Source: Aldehydirespirator sp965203635 (lineage in GTDB: Bacteria; Actinomycetota; Acidimicrobiia; Acidimicrobiales; Aldehydirespiratoraceae). From it: 64,000 nucleotides of DNA. How positions within the stretch are numbered: position 1 is the first letter of the stretch; every line of letters begins with the position of its first letter. The stretch spans positions 62,001 through 126,000 of the forward strand of contig OZ241903.1 of assembly GCA_965203635.1 (NCBI GenBank). The letters are read 5' to 3'. Positions 59,375-64,000 of the stretch are shown piece by piece. The notes below the pieces were generated by a model. The model searched no databases. It was given only the letters and a program-made list of their open reading frames with translations, and was not told the origin of the DNA. Position numbers and translations under genes: made by a program.

Positions 59375-60304
59375 ATGACGGCTGCGACCGCAGTTCTGCA
59401 ACTGCCAGAGCCGTCGGCAACGGTTCGCGCGCTTCTCCGCGACGGCTCGGTCACCGTAGTACGCCGCCACGGCAACCCGCACGGTCCCAGAGTTGTGTTC
59501 AGCCACGGCTGCGGCTTCGCCGCCGACCTCTATTGGCCGTACTGGTCGCTATTGATCGACGACTGCGACGTGGTGGTGTACGACCTTCGCAGCCACGGCT
59601 GGAACAAGCCGAGCGACCTGCGGTTGCACAACATGCCGACTCTTGCCGACGACAACCGCCGGGTCCTCGAAGCGGTGCAAGCCACGTTCGGCGCCAAGCC
59701 AACCATCGGTGTGTATCACTCACTGGCAACGATGGCTGCGCTGATGCACGAGGGTCAGTACCCGACGTTCGCCGCTCTGATGTTGTTCGACCCGCCGATC
59801 TTCCCGCCTGGAGCCGATCTGGACGATATGGAGACCGTGTGCCAAGGGCTTGCGGCTATGGCCCGGCGACGGCCGCGACGCTTCGAGTCGCCCCAGGAAC
59901 TCGCATCGATGCTCGAGCGATCGCCAGCGTTCTCTCAAGTGCCCAAGTCGGTGCGGCAGTTGTTCGCGGAGACCACGCTGCGCCCGTTGCCCGACGGCGG
60001 CTACGAAATGCGGTGTCCGCCTGAGCACGAGGCGCAACTGTTCGAGTGGTACTTTGGCCACTCGATGCAGGCCCTCGAAGTCCTCAATGAGATCACGATC
60101 CCGATCAAAGTAGTCGGCGCTGATCCGACCGCGGCATTCTCGTTCCTGCCGTCAACTGATCTGAGCACCCTCACCGAGTTGGACTACGATTACGTGCCCG
60201 ACCTCACCCACCTACTGCCACTCGAAGACCCCGAGACGTGCGCGGCGATCACGACGGAGTTCATGCAACGGCTCGGCCACCTTCCAATCCCAATCGCACA
60301 CTAG
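59375..60304 (+). CDS. Alpha/beta hydrolase with degenerate nucleophile elbow
   Basis: A 309-residue alpha/beta-hydrolase fold protein. The oxyanion region is VVFSHGCGFAADLYWPYW and VVVYDLRSHGWNKPSD follows. The nucleophile elbow reads GVYHSLATMAA, so the last Gly of G-x-S-x-G is Ala. A C-terminal His is in PDLTHLLPLEDP, and Asp in VGADPTAAF. It is probably an esterase- or lactonase-like enzyme of unknown substrate. Divergent from paaZ and twelve bases before a DUF1330 gene. Confidence 0.78.
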   Translation: MTAATAVLQLPEPSATVRALLRDGSVTVVRRHGNPHGPRVVFSHGCGFAADLYWPYWSLLIDDCDVVVYDLRSHGWNKPSDLRLHNMPTLADDNRRVLEAVQATFGAKPTIGVYHSLATMAALMHEGQYPTFAALMLFDPPIFPPGADLDDMETVCQGLAAMARRRPRRFESPQELASMLERSPAFSQVPKSVRQLFAETTLRPLPDGGYEMRCPPEHEAQLFEWYFGHSMQALEVLNEITIPIKVVGADPTAAFSFLPSTDLSTLTELDYDYVPDLTHLLPLEDPETCAAITTEFMQRLGHLPIPIAH

Positions 60305-60316
60305 AGGAGAGCACTT

Positions 60317-60613
60317 ATGTTCCTGATAATCGACGCGAAGGTCACCAATCGGGACGCCTACGTCGAGACGGCCAACCAATGGCATCCCGCTGCCCACACC
60401 GCTGAGCGACACGGAGGCCGGGTGCTGATATGCGGCGACCAGGTAGAAGTGATCGAGGGCGGCTGGAAACCCAAGAATCTGCTCATAGTGCAGTTCCCCG
60501 ACGCCGCGGCAATGCGCAGTTGGGTTGGATCCAGCGACTATCGGGCGATGGTGGAGGTCGTGAGCCAGTCCGCTGAGATGTCCACCGTCGCCGTCACCAC
60601 AGACAGCGAATAG
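60317..60613 (+). CDS. DUF1330-like small protein
   Basis: A 98-residue dimeric alpha+beta barrel-type protein (FLIIDAKVTNRDAYVETANQ, GGRVLICGDQVEVIEGGWKP, LLIVQFPDAAAMRSW). This is the DUF1330 pattern, whose biochemical role is unknown. AGAGGAGAG lies before the ATG. Co-transcribed with the hydrolase, so it may assist the same reaction. Confidence 0.8.
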   Translation: MFLIIDAKVTNRDAYVETANQWHPAAHTAERHGGRVLICGDQVEVIEGGWKPKNLLIVQFPDAAAMRSWVGSSDYRAMVEVVSQSAEMSTVAVTTDSE

Positions 60614-60712
60614 CCTCCCGCGCCGGCACGCCCTGGCGGTCGATCACCAGAGTGCCGTGCTCCACCCGGAAGACCGCCCGAGCGCGACGCGGGTCTCGCC
60701 ACGAGGGCGGTG

Positions 60713-61417
60713 TCAGTCGATGAGGCCCTCGACGGTCGCCTTGTGCAATCCTTCGGTTCGGCCCGATACCCCGAGCTTGTCCCAGAGCTTGGACAGTTCC
60801 CGGTACATCGAGCGCTCCGAGTAGCCCAGCTCGGACGCCACATCCGCGATCGGCACCCCGGATGCGAGCCTCTCCAGCATCAGCCGCTCAGAGGCGTCCA
60901 GGGATTGAGGCGTCTCAGCATCAAAATACTGCTTCACCGCGACGCAGGCGTTCTTGAGCCTGCGAGTGCCCCGCTGGGTGGTCAGCCCGGCCAAGGCGTC
61001 CCAGTGGACAACCCTCGGATTGTCGAGCGTCAGTTCCGGAGATCCTGCCGGCTCTGATCGGTGCGGCCGCAAGTCATCGGATGCCAGCCAATCCTCGATG
61101 GAGCCCGCGGCCTCGCGCATGTAGGCGGTGACGATCGCCCAGTCCCCGGCCAGGTTCGAGGGAATCAGGCAGCCGGCCATCGCACGCTCGCTGTCGCGGA
61201 ACAGTCTCGCCACGTCACGCTGATACGACCACGGCAGAGACTCGCTGTAGACCTGCACAGCCTCGCGGTGGTACTCGGCCGTCCAAGGCTCGCGGTGGGG
61301 GCCCTCAGGCACCCCGAAGCGATAGGCCTCCAATATGGCGTCGATGCCTCCGACCATGCGGCCGCAAGCCAGACGGACCCGCGCGAGCGCGAGGCCTTCG
61401 CTCAGTTCAACGCCCAC
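60713..61417 (-). CDS. LuxR-type transcriptional regulator
   Basis: A 234-residue protein with a C-terminal GerE/LuxR helix-turn-helix (SLDASERLMLERLASGVPIADVASELGYSERSMYRELSKLWDKLGV-type region, about 170-225; key residues are the LASG and VASELGYSERSMYRELS elements). The N-terminal part is helical and of no known family. GTG at 61417 is the best start because TATTGT lies seven bases upstream as a leaderless -10; a longer open frame runs into the palindrome array. It probably regulates itself or its divergent neighbours. Confidence 0.7.
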   Translation of the reverse strand: MGVELSEGLALARVRLACGRMVGGIDAILEAYRFGVPEGPHREPWTAEYHREAVQVYSESLPWSYQRDVARLFRDSERAMAGCLIPSNLAGDWAIVTAYMREAAGSIEDWLASDDLRPHRSEPAGSPELTLDNPRVVHWDALAGLTTQRGTRRLKNACVAVKQYFDAETPQSLDASERLMLERLASGVPIADVASELGYSERSMYRELSKLWDKLGVSGRTEGLHKATVEGLID

Positions 61418-61506
61418 GATTCCAACAATAACGGAACTCAACGTGTCGTGGAAGCGCCAGAGCGCCGAACACGAGTCGCGGGCGTCAGTGGGTCTGCCCC
61501 GGCGCC

Positions 61507-61599
61507 TGGCAGGACTCTGCCAGCAACTTGGCAGGTCTCTGCCAGGACTGGGCTGGATCTGGCAGGAAATGGCAGACATCGAACGTCCTGGCAGTGCCA
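61507..61599. promoter_or_regulatory. TGGCAG palindrome array
   Basis: Two perfect palindromes, TGGCAG-GACT-CTGCCA (61507-61522) and TGGCAG-GTCT-CTGCCA (61529-61544), are 22 bases apart. Direct TGGCAG copies follow at 61560 and 61570, and TGGCAGTGCCA at 61589-61599. The phasing by about ten or 22 bases places all half-sites on one face. The array lies between the regulator gene and the small membrane protein at 61679. Confidence 0.65.
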
Positions 61600-61678
61600 A
61601 GCTCGATTCGTCGAGTCAACCGCCGGTGACCGCCAGAGAAGTCTGGGAACCGGCCAACAAGAAGAAAGAGGAGACATC

Positions 61679-61804
61679 ATGTCCGACTCCACCATGCGCC
61701 ACCGGCGCTTCTGGACTACAAGTTGGTTCGTCCTGGCCGCGGCCGCGACCGCTGCGGCCGCCATGGCCGTTCCGCGGTACCGCCGCAACCATCGCGGCAT
61801 CTGA
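61679..61804 (+). CDS. 41-residue single-pass membrane protein
   Basis: A small gene with a strong ribosome binding site (AAGAGGAG). The product has a basic start (MSDSTMRHRRF), one hydrophobic helix (WFVLAAAATAAAAMAV) and a basic tail ending YRRNHRGI. No family is recognised. It lies downstream of the TGGCAG array and may be controlled by it. Confidence 0.55.
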   Translation: MSDSTMRHRRFWTTSWFVLAAAATAAAAMAVPRYRRNHRGI

Positions 61805-61818
61805 CGATCGCCGATCCC

Positions 61819-62229
61819 GTGGCCACCCTCGTAACCGGCGACTTGGCGCCGCCCGAGGCGCACGAAGAGGTCCGGCTTCGCGTCGAACCCGTCGTCCCCC
61901 ACGGCTCCGGCTCCATCGCCACCCACGAACCCACCTTCCCCCACGGCCAGACCAGGTTCGGATCGCTCGTCGCGCCACAAGGCGGGGATCCGGCCGACAC
62001 CGACGAAGGTGGCACGTCCCTCCCGTCCTGCGGACCGGCAACCCGACGGACCGCACCGGCCGGCCCGGACGTGAGTCTCGGCCCCTTGGGATGGCTCGCG
62101 GTGCTGCTCGTCGTAGTGCTCCTGACGGTACTCGCCCACGCCGCCAGTGTTCGCTCCGACCAGCTGGAGCACCGCGAGTCATCCCCCCTCGCCGACCCGG
62201 CCTTCGTACTCGCTAAATCGGCAGAGTAG
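61819..62229 (+). CDS. Possible small membrane protein
   Basis: A 136-residue open frame beginning with GTG, 15 bases after the previous stop. The first 90 residues are soluble and Pro/Gly/Thr-rich; one helix (LGWLAVLLVVVLLTVLAHAA) is near residue 100. Frames on the other strand are open too but have no hydrophobic or domain pattern. No ribosome binding site is visible, so the call is tentative. Confidence 0.4.
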   Translation: MATLVTGDLAPPEAHEEVRLRVEPVVPHGSGSIATHEPTFPHGQTRFGSLVAPQGGDPADTDEGGTSLPSCGPATRRTAPAGPDVSLGPLGWLAVLLVVVLLTVLAHAASVRSDQLEHRESSPLADPAFVLAKSAE

Positions 62230-62259
62230 AGGCCGCGGTCGCGGGGGCCAGCGCGAGGT

Positions 62260-63219
62260 CTAGCCGACCGGCGCGGTGAACAGGTCGTGGGCACACTCGC
62301 CCGCGGCGGTGCGAGTCAGGATCTCGGCGCCGTCGGACGTGCAGGCCAGGGTGTGCTCGAACTGGGCGGTGCGGCGGCCGTCGACGGTGACCGCGGTCCA
62401 GCCGTCGTCCCACATCGCAGCCTCGGGTGACCCCAACGTGAGCATCGGCTCGATGGTGAAGGTCATCCCGTCGGCGAGGACCGTCGAGTGTCGGCGGTCG
62501 TAGTAGTGCGGCACCTGGAGCCCGGAGTGGAACTCCGTGCCCACACCGTGGCCGATGAATTCCCGCACCACGCCGAGGCCGTGCCTGAAGGCGTGGTTCT
62601 GGATGGCCCTCCCGATGTCCGACACCACCGCGCCGGCCCGCACGGCCCCGATCCCGGAGTAGAGCGCGACGCGCGTCTCGGCCACGAGGCGCCGGGAGTG
62701 CTCGTCAACATCGCCGATCATCAGTGTCACCGAAGTGTCGCCGTGGACGCCCTCCCGGTACACGGTCACGTCGATGTTGACGATGTCGCCGGCGGCCAGG
62801 CGGCGCGAGTCGGGGATCCCGTGGCAGATCACCTCGTTGACGGAGGTGCACACCGACTTCGGATAGCCCCGGTAGCCGAGCGGGCTCGGATAGGCGCCCG
62901 CGGCCACGGCCGTATCGTGCACGAACCGGTCGATGGCATCGGTGGTCATCCCGGCCCGGACGTGCTCGCAAGCCGCGATCAGCACCTCGGCCGCGAGCGC
63001 CCCGGTGCGGCGCATGGCCTCCAGCTCACCGGGAGTGCGGGCCAGCGACGACGCCGGAGGATGGGGCTCCCCACCAGGTAGCGATGCGTAGGGCGGGCGT
63101 TCGATGCCGGCCGGAACGCGGCGCTGGGAGCTCACGAGCCCCGGCCGCACCGGAGGATGCGATGCCGGGATGCTGCTCACACCCACACCGGCGGCAACCC
63201 GCCGCTTGCGCTTCGCCAT
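62260..63219 (-). CDS. map: Type I methionine aminopeptidase
   Basis: A 319-residue enzyme. Metal ligands are in VNIDVTVYREGVHGDTSV (two Asp), IGHGVG (His), IEPML (Glu) and QFEHTLAC (Glu). An N-terminal extension of about 60 residues with the Pro-rich VPAGIERPPYAS is typical of the actinobacterial type Ic enzyme, which binds the ribosome. ATG at 63219. It removes the first methionine from new proteins. Confidence 0.9.
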   Translation of the reverse strand: MAKRKRRVAAGVGVSSIPASHPPVRPGLVSSQRRVPAGIERPPYASLPGGEPHPPASSLARTPGELEAMRRTGALAAEVLIAACEHVRAGMTTDAIDRFVHDTAVAAGAYPSPLGYRGYPKSVCTSVNEVICHGIPDSRRLAAGDIVNIDVTVYREGVHGDTSVTLMIGDVDEHSRRLVAETRVALYSGIGAVRAGAVVSDIGRAIQNHAFRHGLGVVREFIGHGVGTEFHSGLQVPHYYDRRHSTVLADGMTFTIEPMLTLGSPEAAMWDDGWTAVTVDGRRTAQFEHTLACTSDGAEILTRTAAGECAHDLFTAPVG

Positions 63220-63268
63220 CACTTCATAGGCTAAGAGGCCGAGCGGGCGGCGACCAGCTCGCCTGCCG

Positions 63269-64000
63269 CTAGCTCGGGCGGGTGCGGGCCCGCTCGAGGA
63301 AGAGGGCCATCTCGATCCGCGTCGTGGCCCGGTCCGGGCAGAACTGCAACTGATCGGCCGAACAGCCTTTGGTGATGCCCGCGTCGTACAGAGCATCAAT
63401 AGCGGCCGCATGGTGGTTGCCGTGCGTATCGGCGAACCCCGCCGGCAGAGCTGGATCCAGGCGGAACGCCCTCTCCAGGAGGCTCGCCGTCTGAGCGCGG
63501 GTGACCGGATCGTCGGGACAGTACCGGGCCGGTTCCCCGCCGCATCCGCGGGTGATCCCCAACTCGGCCAGCCGCTCCGCATGCGCGGCCCACCACTGGC
63601 CGGCATCAACGTCGGCGAACCGGGAGGAGCTGACCGGCTCCGGATCCTGGCCGTCGACGATGCGCACCAGCCACACTGCCATCAGCCATCTCGGGATCGG
63701 ATCGCCGGGGCAGAAGCGGCCGGGCCCGCACTCAGTGCCGGCGAGCACACCGTCTTCCGCCAGCGCGGCCACCGCATCGAACAGCTCACCGTCCATCTGG
63801 ATGTCGGCCGGAAGGGCACCGGGCAGCCCGGCCGCGGCCGCCGCCAGGCGGGCGAAGCCGATCGGATGCCAGCAGCCCGAGAAGTCCAGTTCCACGTCGG
63901 GCTCGATGCCTCCTTCGGCGCTGGTGCCATCCGGTCCGAACCACCTGAACGCCGTCACCCGGGCACCCCCGAGCAGCATGCCGTTGCGCGATTCCACGGC
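63269..64000 (-). CDS. S41-peptidase-like protein with C-terminal SLH-like repeats (5' end outside window)
   Basis: The open frame runs to the window edge, so the N-terminus is missing. The visible start (GARVTAFRWFGPDGTSAEGGIEPDVELDF) resembles the end of S41 C-terminal processing peptidases (T...G..GI.PDV.V). Three SLH-like repeats follow, two with the actinobacterial pattern FAD...HA..I..L...GIT.GC....YCP/FCP...TR.Q.A..L.RA. It is likely exported and bound to the cell wall. Confidence 0.65.
   Translation of the reverse strand, partial: AVESRNGMLLGGARVTAFRWFGPDGTSAEGGIEPDVELDFSGCWHPIGFARLAAAAAGLPGALPADIQMDGELFDAVAALAEDGVLAGTECGPGRFCPGDPIPRWLMAVWLVRIVDGQDPEPVSSSRFADVDAGQWWAAHAERLAELGITRGCGGEPARYCPDDPVTRAQTASLLERAFRLDPALPAGFADTHGNHHAAAIDALYDAGITKGCSADQLQFCPDRATTRIEMALFLERARTRPS

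Noticed and set aside
1..64000. tRNA and rRNA genes
   Set aside because: Intergenic gaps were read for cloverleaf or rRNA-like sequence and none was seen; a covariance-model search was not possible here.

Overview
The window is 64 kb of GC-rich, densely packed bacterial chromosome with mostly short intergenic gaps. Several traits point to the Actinomycetota, and probably to Acidimicrobiia or a relative: a mycothiol-dependent (MDMPI/DinB) enzyme, an F420-type luciferase-like oxidoreductase, actinobacterial IpdA/IpdB/IpdF steroid-ring enzymes, Cys-containing SLH-like repeats, many GTG/TTG starts with GTGA overlaps, and apparent leaderless genes with TANNNT 6-7 nt before the start codon. The class assignment is inference. 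I saw no rRNA, tRNA or CRISPR array.

Layout. (1) 1-5.9 kb looks acquired: a decayed IS481-type transposase remnant, a GAF-PAS-kinase-receiver-winged-helix fusion protein, and a convergent secreted FN3/cadherin-like/Calx-beta protein. The segment is bracketed by two ~100-bp direct repeats that carry phased ATGAAGT boxes. (2) 5.9-18.4 kb holds four SDR oxidoreductases (two like 3-alpha-hydroxysteroid dehydrogenases), an MFS exporter, a Ski2-like helicase, a coupled MDMPI/membrane protein/SDR operon, AzlCD, a small tyrosine phosphatase and ipdAB. (3) 18.5-21.8 kb is a coupled siroheme operon ending in a nitrite/sulfite reductase whose two halves both keep a full four-Cys cluster motif. (4) 21.8-35.5 kb, minus strand: an oligopeptide-type ABC transporter preceded by three tandem paralogous binding lipoproteins, then ipdF, another SDR, a flotillin and its NfeD partner. 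(5) 35.7-41.1 kb: a cyclase-family hydrolase, ribokinase and nucleoside hydrolase, then O-acetylhomoserine sulfhydrylase with a CoA-binding protein behind a hairpin and a 42-bp tandem repeat. (6) 41.35-50.45 kb: a pyrimidine-degradation and transport operon (ureidopropionase, dihydropyrimidinase, methylmalonate/malonate-semialdehyde dehydrogenase, LLM oxidoreductase, and a NitT/TauT-type ABC transporter with a Thi5-like binding protein), closed by a strong hairpin. (7) 50.5-59.2 kb: an MMPL transporter and a minus-strand paaZABCKX cluster for phenylacetate. (8) 59.4-64 kb: an alpha/beta hydrolase with a DUF1330 protein, a LuxR-type regulator next to an array of TGGCAG palindromes, two small membrane proteins, methionine aminopeptidase, and a protease/SLH protein cut off by the window end.

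How the parts fit. The gene content suggests a heterotroph that uses steroid- or hydroindane-derived compounds (ipdA, ipdB, ipdF and SDRs), aromatic acids (paa), and nucleosides and pyrimidines (nucleoside hydrolase, ribokinase, hydantoinase branch). Siroheme-dependent sulfur or nitrogen assimilation sits alongside. The points most worth a second look are: the duplicated phased operator linked to the one-polypeptide sensor kinase/transcription factor; the duplicated-cluster sulfite/nitrite reductase; the LLM oxidoreductase sitting where a dihydropyrimidine dehydrogenase would be expected; the triple binding-protein array; and several perfect palindromes in regulatory gaps.
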